From Candidatus Abyssobacteria bacterium SURF_5 (lineage in GTDB: Bacteria; Abyssobacteria; SURF-5): a DNA stretch of 11,032 bases. The notes below the pieces were generated by a model that was not told the origin of the DNA, ran no database searches, and saw only the letters and a program-made list of their open reading frames with translations. The stretch spans positions 1 through 11,032 of the forward strand of contig QZKU01000006.1 of assembly GCA_003598085.1 (NCBI GenBank), given 5' to 3'. Shown in pieces: positions 1-6,972 of the stretch. The position numbers and the translations under genes are program-made. The number at the start of each line of letters is the position of its first letter. The stretch's first letter is position 1.

Positions 1-117
1 TTTCAAGTATCCTCTTCAGACACTCGATATGCAGGATTTAGTTCATGCTTTTCAATTATTTATGACTTTTTCTCACCCACAAATTCTCATGAGGACCCAT
101 AATTTTTAAATAAAATC

Positions 118-990
118 ATGCGACATTTTATCGTTCGAACTGTCAGTGCCCCTGTTAATCCGCAGGTGCTTATTAGCGGATTCTGGGAAAACCCACAATG
201 GAGCCGAATGCTCATGTATTCGGTTCTTATACATGTATGCCTGGCGCTTACTTTTGTCTTTGTCAAGGTACTGAATCTGCCTTTCAGAAAGCCTTTTCAG
301 CCGGTGGTTTATACGGTTGATCTTGTTGAATTCGAGAAAAAAAAGCCTCAGAAAAAGGCGAAAGCTGCGCAGGTCGCCGCGAAGAAAGAAGAGCCTAAGC
401 CGAAACCAAAACCCGAACCGAAGCCGGAGCCAAAGCCCGAACCGAAACCCGAGCCGAAGCCGGTAGTTGAAAAAAAAGCGGCGCCGCCACCGCCACAAAA
501 AAAAATTGAAGCACCGAAGGTTGTAAAAGCGCCTGAGCCGAAACAGGAACCGCCTGAAGTGAAGGCGCCGATCGAGCCGGCGAAGGAAGAGGCTCCTCCG
601 CCACCTCCGCAAGCCGAGCCGACGGAGGTGGCCAAAGGGGAGCCCGAGCCGGTGGCCGAGAGCACGGTCGATCTTGATGCGGAATACATCACCCCCGAGC
701 TGAAGTGGTACATTGAAATCATCCGGCGCAAAGTCTGGCAGAACTGGATCGAACCGTTGCATGCGCTCAGGTTGGGGACAAGTGCGAGAGTGGTCATACG
801 TTTTGAAATTGGTCGTGACGGAAGTTTGGTTTCGGAGCCGGTGGTTTTCGAATCGTCGAATATCTTTGAGTTGGATCAATCCGGCTATCGCGCAGTGCTG
901 CGATCGGCCCCGTTTCCGCCTCTTCCGGAAGGATATACCGGAACGAGTTTGGGCGTACGTTTCGGTTTCGCATATGGAGAAAGTGCATGA
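118..990 (+). CDS. tolA: TolA/TonB-like energy transducer
   Basis: This 290-aa inner-membrane protein probably links the proton-motive-force motor (TolQR/ExbBD, presumably upstream of the window) to TolB and Pal. It has a cytoplasmic N-terminus of about 30 residues and one membrane helix at about residues 31-50. That helix carries the S-x3-H pair (S35, H39) typical of TonB/TolA motor contacts. A long periplasmic Lys/Pro/Glu/Ala-rich spacer follows (about 70-185), including a perfect Pro-Lys/Pro-Glu repeat at 93-115. The C-terminal domain (about 195-290) has the 'W..W..P' and 'V.IRFEIGRDGSL' features of TonB/TolA C-domains. The start at 118 lacks a clear Shine-Dalgarno sequence; an AGGA lies too far upstream. 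The stop overlaps the tolB start (ATGA). The tolB-pal-cpoB context favours TolA over a siderophore-type TonB, although the Pro-rich spacer is TonB-like. Confidence 0.88.
   Translation: MRHFIVRTVSAPVNPQVLISGFWENPQWSRMLMYSVLIHVCLALTFVFVKVLNLPFRKPFQPVVYTVDLVEFEKKKPQKKAKAAQVAAKKEEPKPKPKPEPKPEPKPEPKPEPKPVVEKKAAPPPPQKKIEAPKVVKAPEPKQEPPEVKAPIEPAKEEAPPPPPQAEPTEVAKGEPEPVAESTVDLDAEYITPELKWYIEIIRRKVWQNWIEPLHALRLGTSARVVIRFEIGRDGSLVSEPVVFESSNIFELDQSGYRAVLRSAPFPPLPEGYTGTSLGVRFGFAYGESA
394..462 (+). repeat. Pro-Lys/Pro-Glu codon repeat in the tolA spacer
   Basis: A 69-nt tract of tandem CC(G/A/C)-A/GA(A/G) codons encodes 23 alternating Pro-Lys/Pro-Glu residues (93-115). Synonymous third-position changes break the DNA repeat while the peptide stays regular, so it is kept at the protein level. 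Such tracts form rigid, extended rods that let TonB/TolA span the periplasm. Confidence 0.85.
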
Positions 991-2285
991 AGTATCTTTT
1001 CGTTAAAATTCTCTTTGTTTTTCTTCTCGTTAGTTGGCCGGTCGCACTTCGCGGGGAAAGCGATATCATCATTGATATTATTGAGCCGGGGACTGCGAAA
1101 ATTAAAATCGGGATTCCTCCTATCGTTCTCGATCCCGGCACTCGTTTGCAAACGACCGCAAACGCGGCCGCCGAATTCGCGCAAGTTCTACGCGACGACC
1201 TGGATTTCACCGGGATTTTCGAAGTCTATCCTTCACCTCCGATAAATGTGAGAGTAAGCCAGGGCGAATTCGTTCCGCTCAAGTCATGGGTTCCGCTCGA
1301 CGTACAGGCGGCCTTTCAAGGGCGCTGCAAAGAAACCGGCGGCGCCGTCGCTTTCGAATGTGAACTTTATGATGTCGAATCTGAAAGTCGCATCGTCGGC
1401 AAGTCTTATAAAGGGACCACGCGAGACGTGCGCACGATCGCTCATGCGTTTTCCGATGAAATCGTTTACCGCTACACCGGCAAACCCGGAATCGCCCATA
1501 CCTCAATAGCTTACACCAGAGAGAAGGGCGGCTCTAAAGAAATCCATATCATGAATTACGACGGACATGGCTCCTATCAGCTTACCTACGACAAGTCTAT
1601 CGCGCTTTCCCCCAGTTGGTCGCCCGATGGCACAAAAATTGTTTTCACTTCTTACCGCGATCATAACCCGGACGTTTACTTGATAGACTTGAAAGCCAGA
1701 AGCTCCAAGCGAATCTCGGCGTATGTGGGGCTCAATACAACTCCAGTGTTTTCGCCTGATGGCAAAACCGTGGCCCTTACTCTGAGCAAGGATGGAAACC
1801 CAGAACTGTACCTGCTCGCGCTCAAGGACGGCTCGCTTACGAGACTCACGAGGAATTCCGCCGCGGATACTTCCCCTTCCTGGTCCCCGAACGGCAGGGA
1901 AATAGCCTTTGTTTCAGACCGATCCGGCTCGCCGCAGGTATATATCGTCGACCGCGAAGGAGTTTACGTCCGCAGGCTGACCTATTCCGGATCGTATAAT
2001 ACTTCGCCCGATTGGTCGCCACAGGGGGATAGAATTGCCTACGTGTCGATGGTCAATGGCAAACCTGACATATTTACCATCGGTCCAACCGGAGCCGACG
2101 CCCGCAGAATAACCACAAACGGCGGAAACGAAGACCCGGTCTGGTCGCCCGATGGCAAGTACATTGCGTTTTCCGGGAAACGAAATGGCGTAAGAGATAT
2201 CTATTTGATGAGAGCTGATGGTTCAGGTATTAAACAGGTTACCTTCGGAGGAGGTGATCATATGTCACCTGCGTGGTCTTCCTAA
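987..2285 (+). CDS. tolB: Tol-Pal system beta-propeller protein TolB
   Basis: This 432-aa periplasmic protein binds Pal and the TolA C-domain and helps keep the outer membrane tethered during cell division. A hydrophobic signal peptide spans residues 1 to about 23. The TolB N-terminal alpha/beta domain follows (about 25-145). The C-terminal beta-propeller then shows repeated PD40 blades, visible as 'PSWSPDG', 'PVFSPDG', 'PSWSPNG', 'PDWSPQG' and 'PVWSPDG', each followed by (I/V)(V/A)F or (I/V)AY strands. Length and blade number fit the family. ATG 987 overlaps the tolA stop by 4 nt and is preceded by GGAGA at 976-980, so translational coupling is likely. A run matching the full anti-Shine-Dalgarno complement lies near the 3' end (2249-2259) but is explained by the Gly-Gly-Asp-His coding there. 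Confidence 0.97.
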   Translation: MKYLFVKILFVFLLVSWPVALRGESDIIIDIIEPGTAKIKIGIPPIVLDPGTRLQTTANAAAEFAQVLRDDLDFTGIFEVYPSPPINVRVSQGEFVPLKSWVPLDVQAAFQGRCKETGGAVAFECELYDVESESRIVGKSYKGTTRDVRTIAHAFSDEIVYRYTGKPGIAHTSIAYTREKGGSKEIHIMNYDGHGSYQLTYDKSIALSPSWSPDGTKIVFTSYRDHNPDVYLIDLKARSSKRISAYVGLNTTPVFSPDGKTVALTLSKDGNPELYLLALKDGSLTRLTRNSAADTSPSWSPNGREIAFVSDRSGSPQVYIVDREGVYVRRLTYSGSYNTSPDWSPQGDRIAYVSMVNGKPDIFTIGPTGADARRITTNGGNEDPVWSPDGKYIAFSGKRNGVRDIYLMRADGSGIKQVTFGGGDHMSPAWSS

Positions 2286-2360
2286 AGAACCACACGGGGA
2301 AGATCTGTAGTCGTTCGCTTGAGCAATTGATTTTTTTAAGGAAAATGTGATTTGAGAGAG

Positions 2361-2367
2361 AAGGAGG
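2361..2367 (+). promoter_or_regulatory. Strong Shine-Dalgarno sequence of pal
   Basis: AAGGAGG lies 6 nt before ATG 2374. It fixes the pal start and predicts high translation, as expected for an abundant lipoprotein. Confidence 0.85.
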
Positions 2368-2373
2368 CGGGAG

Positions 2374-2961
2374 ATGCGTCGCATTACAATTGGCTTGATG
2401 CTCCTGATGTTTACTGTGACTTCAATCGGGATCGGGTGCGCCCGCAAAAGCGGAGCGGTCACTGCGAAATTCCCGGAGGAATCAAAAAGCGCCGCGGCAA
2501 CGACTTCGACGGCTGACAAGGAGGCCGAAGCCAGGCTTGGCGAAGGCGCAGCCACTGGATTCGAAGAAGGCGATCTCGCTCTGTTGCAGAGCAACAGACC
2601 TGGAGACCTTGTCTTTACCGACGCCGGCGAATCTTTGAAAAGCGTATACTTTGACTACGACAGTTCCGCCCTTTCACCCGAAGCGAAAGCGACGTTGGAA
2701 CAAGTCGCTCAGTGGCTCAAGCAGAATCCCACGAAAAACATTCGGATCGAGGGAAATTGCGACGAGCGCGGAACTACCGAGTACAACCTTGCCCTTGGCG
2801 AGCGCAGATCTCTCGCCGCACGACGCTACCTGATCAGCCTGGGCATCAGCTCCGACCGCATTTTCACGATCAGTTACGGCGAGGAAAAACCGGCCGTCGA
2901 TGGGCATGATGAGTCGGCTTGGAAGTTCAACAGGCGTGATGATTTTGCGATATCGCTGTAG
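2374..2961 (+). CDS. pal: Peptidoglycan-associated lipoprotein Pal (OmpA-like)
   Basis: This 195-aa outer-membrane lipoprotein binds peptidoglycan and TolB. The signal peptide ends at Cys22; the preceding G-I-G is a loose lipobox because -3 is Gly rather than Leu/Val/Ile. A flexible Ala/Glu/Thr-rich linker covers about 25-85. The OmpA/MotB-type domain covers about 88-190, starting with 'VYFDYDSSALSPEA'. It contains the diaminopimelate-binding region 'GNCDERGTTEYN' (Asp130) and 'LGERRSLAARRYL' with the conserved Arg. The C-terminal 'NRRDD' replaces the usual 'NRR-V-x-F'. It follows tolB after 88 nt and precedes cpoB, the usual tol order. Confidence 0.96.
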   Translation: MRRITIGLMLLMFTVTSIGIGCARKSGAVTAKFPEESKSAAATTSTADKEAEARLGEGAATGFEEGDLALLQSNRPGDLVFTDAGESLKSVYFDYDSSALSPEAKATLEQVAQWLKQNPTKNIRIEGNCDERGTTEYNLALGERRSLAARRYLISLGISSDRIFTISYGEEKPAVDGHDESAWKFNRRDDFAISL

Positions 2962-2986
2962 ACGTTGATGTCCCCAACGCGATATC
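2949..2986 (+). other. Imperfect hairpin between pal and cpoB
   Basis: GATATCG (2949-2955) can pair with CGATATC (2980-2986). A second stem, CGTTG (2963-2967) with CAACG (2975-2979), nests inside it. The structure spans the pal stop codon and lacks a T-run, so it is not an intrinsic terminator. It could protect or process the mRNA between the highly expressed pal and the less abundant cpoB, but no function is shown by sequence alone. Confidence 0.35.
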
Positions 2987-3006
2987 ACCAAGCGAAAGGG
3001 GGATAG

Positions 3007-4056
3007 ATGGAACATTTATCCAAGGCCTGGCTGCTGGGGGTGTGTGTGCTCTCCTATTTTTTCATGGGGCAGGCAGGATGTCAGACGCTCACTTCGCAAG
3101 AGGATATTACTTACATAAGGTCCGACCTGGTTCGCATGAGGCGCGACATCGAGGAAATCAAGCAGGATCTTAATGCGCCGGACGCTTCAAGTAATCAGGA
3201 TATCCTCCGCAACCAGGCGGCGCAACGGGAAGCTCTGATAGAATTGCATGAGGGCCAGCAGCGTCTGGAGAGCAAAACGGAGGAATCCTCCTACCAATTG
3301 GAGTCGCTCAAGCAGGAGCTTACAAACCTCAAGTTGAACCTGGTCAACCAGATGGAAGCCTTGCGGGCAATGAGCAAGCCGGTTCAACCGCCTCCTGCTG
3401 CTGGACAGCCGTATAGCAGCCAGCAACCGCCCGCGCAGTCGCCACTCTCTTCGACTCCTGCATCCCCTCAACAGCCGGGCCCTGTGCAAGCGGCTCCTCA
3501 ACGGCAGATTCCTTCGCCGCCTCCTGTGCCTGCGATTCCGCCTGTGCCCTCGCCTTCGGTGGCTCCTTCAATGCCGCCGGTGCCTCCAGTCCCGTCGGCG
3601 CCGTCTTCTCCCCAGGCGCAGGCTATACCCTCGCAAGACGCGGGCGATGTTCGGGTCGCCCCGCCACCGGTTGATGTTATTGATTACACGAAGCTGTATG
3701 ATACGGCCTACGAGGATTACGTGCGGCAGAAATATTCCCTTGCGCGCAGCGAGTTCGAAGAATATTTGCGGCGATTTCCGGAAACTGATCTTGCCGATAA
3801 CGCTCAGTACTGGATCGGCGAGTGCTACTTCGCCGAGGGGAAGTATGAAGAGGCCGCAAACTCCTTCAAACTGGTCGTCGAAAGGTATCCAACCGGCAAC
3901 AAGGTTCCTCGTGCCTTGTTGAAGGCGGGCTACGCTTTCCTGCAACTAGGGCGCGACTCTGATGCGAAAGAAATGTTTCAGCAGGTGATTGATGCCTACC
4001 CGCTTTCCAGCGAAGCCGATCAGGCAAAGATAAAACTCAGGGCACTCCAGGAGTAG
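3007..4056 (+). CDS. cpoB: Tol-Pal associated coiled-coil/TPR protein CpoB (YbgF)
   Basis: This 349-aa protein coordinates Tol-driven envelope constriction with peptidoglycan synthesis in known systems. The N-terminal hydrophobic segment (about 7-24) ends at Cys25 in 'MGQAGC', a possible non-canonical lipobox. A coiled coil rich in Glu/Gln/Leu follows (about 30-120). A very long Pro/Ser/Ala/Gln linker spans about 124-222. Three C-terminal TPR-like repeats (about 228-345) show 'A.EDY...KY..A...FEEYL..FP', 'A.YWIGECYFAEGKYEEA' and 'GYAFLQLG...A...FQQVIDAYP'. AGGGGG at 2997-3002 supports ATG 3007. The protein is longer than E. coli CpoB (about 260 aa) because of the linker. It is last in the tol cluster; a separate tRNA promoter starts 22 nt after its stop. 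Confidence 0.93.
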   Translation: MEHLSKAWLLGVCVLSYFFMGQAGCQTLTSQEDITYIRSDLVRMRRDIEEIKQDLNAPDASSNQDILRNQAAQREALIELHEGQQRLESKTEESSYQLESLKQELTNLKLNLVNQMEALRAMSKPVQPPPAAGQPYSSQQPPAQSPLSSTPASPQQPGPVQAAPQRQIPSPPPVPAIPPVPSPSVAPSMPPVPPVPSAPSSPQAQAIPSQDAGDVRVAPPPVDVIDYTKLYDTAYEDYVRQKYSLARSEFEEYLRRFPETDLADNAQYWIGECYFAEGKYEEAANSFKLVVERYPTGNKVPRALLKAGYAFLQLGRDSDAKEMFQQVIDAYPLSSEADQAKIKLRALQE

Positions 4057-4078
4057 AGCCTAGGTATGGCGCCTTGCG

Positions 4079-4107
4079 TTGACAAAGGCAATGCGCTGCA
4101 ATATACT
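4079..4107 (+). promoter_or_regulatory. Consensus sigma70 promoter of tRNA-Val
   Basis: TTGACA (4079-4084), a 17-nt spacer and TATACT (4102-4107) match the housekeeping consensus at 11 of 12 positions. The start point should fall at about 4113-4115, a few bases before the mature tRNA at 4120. The GC-rich palindrome CCCTAGGG (4110-4117) lies in the discriminator/start region, as in stringently controlled stable-RNA promoters. Confidence 0.88.
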
Positions 4108-4119
4108 ATCCCTAGGGCG

Positions 4120-4193
4120 GGGCGCTTAGCTCAGTTGGTTGGAGCGCTGCGTTCACATCGCAGAGGTCACTGGTTCGAGTCCAGTAGCGCCCA
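4120..4193 (+). tRNA. tRNA-Val (anticodon CAC)
   Basis: The cloverleaf is complete. The acceptor is GGGCGCT (4120-4126) with AGCGCCC (4186-4192), and A4193 is the discriminator. The D stem is GCTC/GAGC (4129-4132/4142-4145). The anticodon stem is CTGCG/CGCAG (4147-4151/4159-4163) around loop TTCACAT, with CAC at 4154-4156 reading GUG (Val). The T arm is ACTGG-TTCGAGT-CCAGT (4169-4185). The 3' CCA is not encoded and must be added after transcription. It is flanked by its own promoter and terminator, so it is a single-gene unit. Confidence 0.97.
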
Positions 4194-4212
4194 CAGAATC
4201 ATGCTTATAAGG

Positions 4213-4252
4213 GCTTGCACCAAGGTTCACAACCGTGGATGCAAGCTTTTTT
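4213..4252 (+). terminator. Intrinsic terminator after tRNA-Val
   Basis: GCTTGCA (4213-4219) pairs with TGCAAGC (4240-4246). Inner stems CCA/TGG and GGTT/AACC close a 3-nt CAC loop. TTTTTT follows directly (4247-4252). This is a long, near-complete rho-independent terminator about 20 nt after the tRNA. Confidence 0.92.
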
Positions 4253-4287
4253 GTTCCCCCCGATCGTCTTCAACCGCCTATCCGGGG

Positions 4288-4317
4288 TTGACAAGGAATC
4301 CCATGATCTGGTAGCAT
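4288..4317 (+). promoter_or_regulatory. Extended -10 sigma70 promoter of a candidate small RNA
   Basis: TTGACA (4288-4293), 18 nt, then TAGCAT (4312-4317) preceded by the extended -10 TG at 4309-4310. It sits between two intrinsic terminators, so it cannot serve the tRNA. It would start a transcript at about 4324. Confidence 0.6.
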
Positions 4318-4323
4318 GTTGCC

Positions 4324-4425
4324 ACTGTATCAGGCAGAAGTTGACTTCATACCTAATGATGTAAGTTTGGAAGTTCTTCCGCTTGCGCCTGTCGCAGTTC
4401 GGGATCGACGCAAGCGCCTTTTTTT
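4324..4425 (+). ncRNA. Candidate small RNA of about 100 nt
   Basis: The stretch is bounded upstream by an extended -10 promoter and downstream by an intrinsic terminator (4380-4425). No ORF with a ribosome binding site is seen inside. A short palindrome GGAAG-TT-CTTCC (4369-4380) abuts the terminator stem. I recognise no known RNA family (not tmRNA, 6S, SRP or RNase P). It lies directly upstream of the sigma54-driven cytochrome operon, so it could be a leader/attenuator remnant or a trans-acting sRNA; the sequence alone does not decide. Confidence 0.45.
4380..4425 (+). terminator. Intrinsic terminator upstream of the cytochrome operon
   Basis: CGCTTGCG (4380-4387) pairs perfectly with CGCAAGCG (4409-4416). 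A CC and seven T follow (4419-4425). The orientation is + strand; no T-run exists on the other side. It insulates the sigma54 promoter at 4459 from upstream transcription. Confidence 0.88.
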
Positions 4426-4458
4426 GGTTGGATAGTTACGTTTAGGGCGCTGATATCC

Positions 4459-4479
4459 GCTGGCATGGAACTTGCCTTT
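4459..4479 (+). promoter_or_regulatory. Sigma54 (RpoN) -24/-12 promoter of the multihaem operon
   Basis: The site reads GCTGGCATG-N4-TTGCCTTT. The invariant GG (4462-4463) and GC (4474-4475) are separated by exactly 10 nt. It matches the TGGCAYG-N4-TTGCW consensus except for the last base. Predicted start is about 4487, giving a 23-nt leader to ATG 4510. Activation would need an RpoN-type enhancer-binding protein, which is not encoded in the window. A near copy occurs at 8611-8631. Confidence 0.82.
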
Positions 4480-4509
4480 CAACCTGGTGATTTCGACAAA
4501 GACTGAGGC

Positions 4510-4941
4510 ATGATCAAATATATGAACGCTGGGATTTCGGGGAGGTTTGCCGCGGGCTTGTTTTGGGTGGCTCTCCTCTCGATCTTCGGCTGTCAAACCC
4601 TGAGAACATCGGAGCCTGCTTTCACCGTCCGGGTGCGTCATATTTCCGATTTTCAGGCTCACGAGGATCACGTAGTCCATCTGCATGAAGGCTTTTTCAT
4701 TGCCGATACCGATTTATATGTGAAACTGCAGCGTTTTGTCCCGGATTTTGAATTGAATATGAACTCTAAAGAGGTCGTTTCGCGTTCCAACGAACCTCTG
4801 AACCCGGCTCTCCAACTGGCTGTTTCCTTCCAAGAGGACCTGTTGTACGAGTCATGGATTCTCTACCAGAACCTCATTCCACACGCAATCCATGAGCCGG
4901 GATACTACTTCCAATTCATTGCGTATGAAGACTTAAAATAG
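4510..4941 (+). CDS. Probable lipoprotein, ResB-like periplasmic domain
   Basis: This is a 143-aa exported protein. A hydrophobic segment (about 13-27) ends at Cys28 in 'LSIFGC', a lipobox-like site with an unusual Phe at -2. The rest (about 38-143) has no haem motif. The stretch 'LQRFVPDFEL' followed by 'VVSRSNEPLNPAL' resembles a segment found in ResB/Ccs1-type cytochrome c biogenesis proteins and related small redox lipoproteins; I recall this from family patterns and have not tested it. It is the first gene after the sigma54 promoter and ends 8 nt before the earliest start of the 26-haem cytochrome. A role in cytochrome maturation or attachment is therefore plausible. GAGG (4505-4508) is too close to ATG 4510 and rather far from ATG 4522, so the start is uncertain. 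Confidence 0.78.
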   Translation: MIKYMNAGISGRFAAGLFWVALLSIFGCQTLRTSEPAFTVRVRHISDFQAHEDHVVHLHEGFFIADTDLYVKLQRFVPDFELNMNSKEVVSRSNEPLNPALQLAVSFQEDLLYESWILYQNLIPHAIHEPGYYFQFIAYEDLK

Positions 4942-4949
4942 CATGTACT

Positions 4950-6938
4950 GTGGGAAAAGGTAATTTGAAATTGCAGATGGCGGCTCATTTGTTCCGATTC
5001 CGGTTGCTTGCTGTCTTTATTCTGTTCTCGATCATATCGGTTGCATTTGTGCATTGCGCGGAGACGCAACCCTCGCGCAGACGCATGGGTAAGGCATGTC
5101 TTGACTGCCATGAAGATATGCGTCCACGCCTTTCTGATAAAGTCGCACACCAGCCGTTCAGGGATCAGGATTGCGAGCAATGCCATAAGCGACATGGACT
5201 GCTGAAAACCCTCCTCTTGAAATCCCCTGATGCGTCGCTCTGTTTCCCGTGTCACGAAGAGCAAAAAGCGATTTTCGATCAGCCCGTGCAGCATTTCCAG
5301 AACGAGCAAGGGGTATGCTGGAAATGTCACGACCCGCATTCGAGCTCGAATGAATCGCTTTTGAAAGAAAGCGGCGAGGGTCTGTGCGCAACTTGCCATC
5401 CGGACAAGGAGGAATTCCAACGGGCGGTCGTCCATTCCCCGGTGAAGGAAGAAAAATGCCTCACCTGCCACGTCGCACATTCGGGCTCCACTGACCAATT
5501 GTTGAGAAAGCCGGAGGTCGAGGTGTGCGCCGGCTGCCATTCGGCCCAGCAGCCTCCTTTCGCCCAAAAACATCAAAATTACGACGTGTCACAGAGCAAA
5601 TGCAGTTCCTGCCACAATCCGCATTCTTCGACGGGCGATGGCCTTCTTCAGCTTTCATTCCATCCGCCGGCGGGGGAGGATTGCCAGGCATGTCATACTC
5701 CGCCCCAGGAAGGAACCAAGCCCAAGCTGCTCCAGAGCGGCGGCAAGCTTTGCTTTACCTGCCACTCGGATGTCCAGGACGAACTAAAGCTCACCAATGT
5801 GCATCCGCCTTTCGGCGGAGACGAATGCGGCGAGTGTCATCTCCCGCACGGGTCGCGCTTTCCGGCGTTGCTGGCAAGCCGGCAGGAACAGGTATGCAAT
5901 CGCTGTCATGATGATGAGATTATTTTCCCGAAATCGAAACAGGTTTCAAGTCATGACCCGCTCGAGAAGGGGGATTGCTCGGCCTGCCATGATGCCCATG
6001 CAAGTGAACAGCCGTATCTGGCGAAGCAGCCCGGCAAGCAACTCTGCCTGCAATGTCACCACGATCATGAGGCTTTCAAGAGCAAGAATCAGCATGAGCC
6101 TTTCAAAGAAGGCGAATGCCTCAAATGTCATGGTCCTCATACCTCCACGTTTGCCGCATTACTGCGTGACCGAACATACAATGTTTGCACCGAATGCCAT
6201 TCTGCTGTCAAGGAACAGGGGCAACACCAAAATATTCACGATCCTTTCGGCGCAGGACGATGCGAAAAATGTCACGACGCTCACGGGAGTGATCAACAGA
6301 ATTTCCTGATCTCGGGCGAACCGGGTTTGTGCTACGGCTGCCATTCGGATTTGGAAGAGAAGCTGAAGGTTGGCGAGAAGCACGCCCCCGCCGGATCGGG
6401 AGAGTGTTCAACATGTCATCCCGCCCACTCAAGCAGGCAAGAGAAGCTTCTGCACGTTTCATCACAGGAGCTGTGCTATCAGTGTCACGAAGATTTCAGT
6501 GAGAAAGGCGAGGCCGATCATGTGCATGAACCGGTGCGGCAACGTAACTGCCTCGGCTGCCATGAAGCGCATGTGGCAAGCGGCGAATCCCTCTTGAAGA
6601 AAGACGGCTCCTCCCTTTGCTATGAATGTCATACCAGCCAAAAGGAACTCTTCGTAAAAGATGTCATACATGAACCGGTGGGCGGGGGGGACTGCCTGAC
6701 CTGCCACGAGCCGCATATCAGCAAATTCACATCGCTCGTCGTCGATAAGACAAGCGTGCTCTGCGCCTCATGTCACGATGTGAACGTTGATGAGTTTCTA
6801 AAATCCCACAGGGGATATGACGTAGCCAAAGCGGATTGCAGCGGCTGCCATGACCCGCATGCCTCCGCGAAGAATGGGTTGTTGCCGGCTTTCATTCATG
6901 AACCATACGGATCATTCCGTTGCGAGCTATGTCATTGA
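4950..6938 (+). CDS. Large multihaem cytochrome c, 26 CXXCH motifs
   Basis: This protein of up to 662 aa has a signal peptide at about residues 15-36. It then has 26 CXXCH haem-c sites from Cys50 to the very last residues (658-662), about one per 25 aa. Most form the paired arrangement of the doubled-CXXCH family: 'H.P...C..CH.(P/A)H.S...LL....LC..CH'. Histidines such as the PH/AH and H-x-P positions are obvious candidates for distal ligands (bis-His haems). Residues 8-9 and 25-26 of the haem series belong to a distinct 'H.GYDV/NYDV...C..CH.PH.S' module. It should be a periplasmic, outer-membrane-associated or secreted electron conductor. Oddly, the chain stops on the final CXXCH, where the sister modules carry a further haem. 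The start is uncertain (GTG 4950, TTG 4965/4971, ATG 4977). Confidence 0.95.
   Translation: MGKGNLKLQMAAHLFRFRLLAVFILFSIISVAFVHCAETQPSRRRMGKACLDCHEDMRPRLSDKVAHQPFRDQDCEQCHKRHGLLKTLLLKSPDASLCFPCHEEQKAIFDQPVQHFQNEQGVCWKCHDPHSSSNESLLKESGEGLCATCHPDKEEFQRAVVHSPVKEEKCLTCHVAHSGSTDQLLRKPEVEVCAGCHSAQQPPFAQKHQNYDVSQSKCSSCHNPHSSTGDGLLQLSFHPPAGEDCQACHTPPQEGTKPKLLQSGGKLCFTCHSDVQDELKLTNVHPPFGGDECGECHLPHGSRFPALLASRQEQVCNRCHDDEIIFPKSKQVSSHDPLEKGDCSACHDAHASEQPYLAKQPGKQLCLQCHHDHEAFKSKNQHEPFKEGECLKCHGPHTSTFAALLRDRTYNVCTECHSAVKEQGQHQNIHDPFGAGRCEKCHDAHGSDQQNFLISGEPGLCYGCHSDLEEKLKVGEKHAPAGSGECSTCHPAHSSRQEKLLHVSSQELCYQCHEDFSEKGEADHVHEPVRQRNCLGCHEAHVASGESLLKKDGSSLCYECHTSQKELFVKDVIHEPVGGGDCLTCHEPHISKFTSLVVDKTSVLCASCHDVNVDEFLKSHRGYDVAKADCSGCHDPHASAKNGLLPAFIHEPYGSFRCELCH
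4955..4960 (+). promoter_or_regulatory. Shine-Dalgarno that questions the 26-haem gene start
   Basis: AAAAGG lies inside the longest reading frame (GTG 4950). No comparable site precedes that GTG. The spacing favours TTG 4965 (4 nt) or TTG 4971 (10 nt), or less well ATG 4977 (16 nt). All give a sound signal peptide. Confidence 0.45.
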
Positions 6939-6972
6939 GGAAGACCTGAGCGAAAGCCGCTGAGATTGCTTG

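Noticed and set aside
2-109. Open frame from the left edge, possible tail of an upstream gene
   Set aside because: Two frames are open for about 33-35 codons and neither tail resembles the expected TolR/ExbD or any family I can name; too short to assign.
2305-2345. T-run (2330-2337) between tolB and pal as a terminator
   Set aside because: No stable stem directly precedes the T-run, and termination here would split the tol cluster.
4120-4193. tRNA-Val as attachment site of a cytochrome island
   Set aside because: I found no repeat of the tRNA 3' end and no integrase in the window, and the tRNA has its own terminator. An island boundary is possible but not supported.
4066-4314. 82-codon ORF across the tRNA
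   Set aside because: It reads straight through the tRNA-Val promoter, cloverleaf and terminator, so it is a shadow.
4905-5576. 223-codon antisense ORF over the 26-haem cytochrome
   Set aside because: It mirrors the repeated Cys/His codons of the real gene, as do several other antisense and out-of-frame ORFs over both cytochromes. It has no independent start signals.
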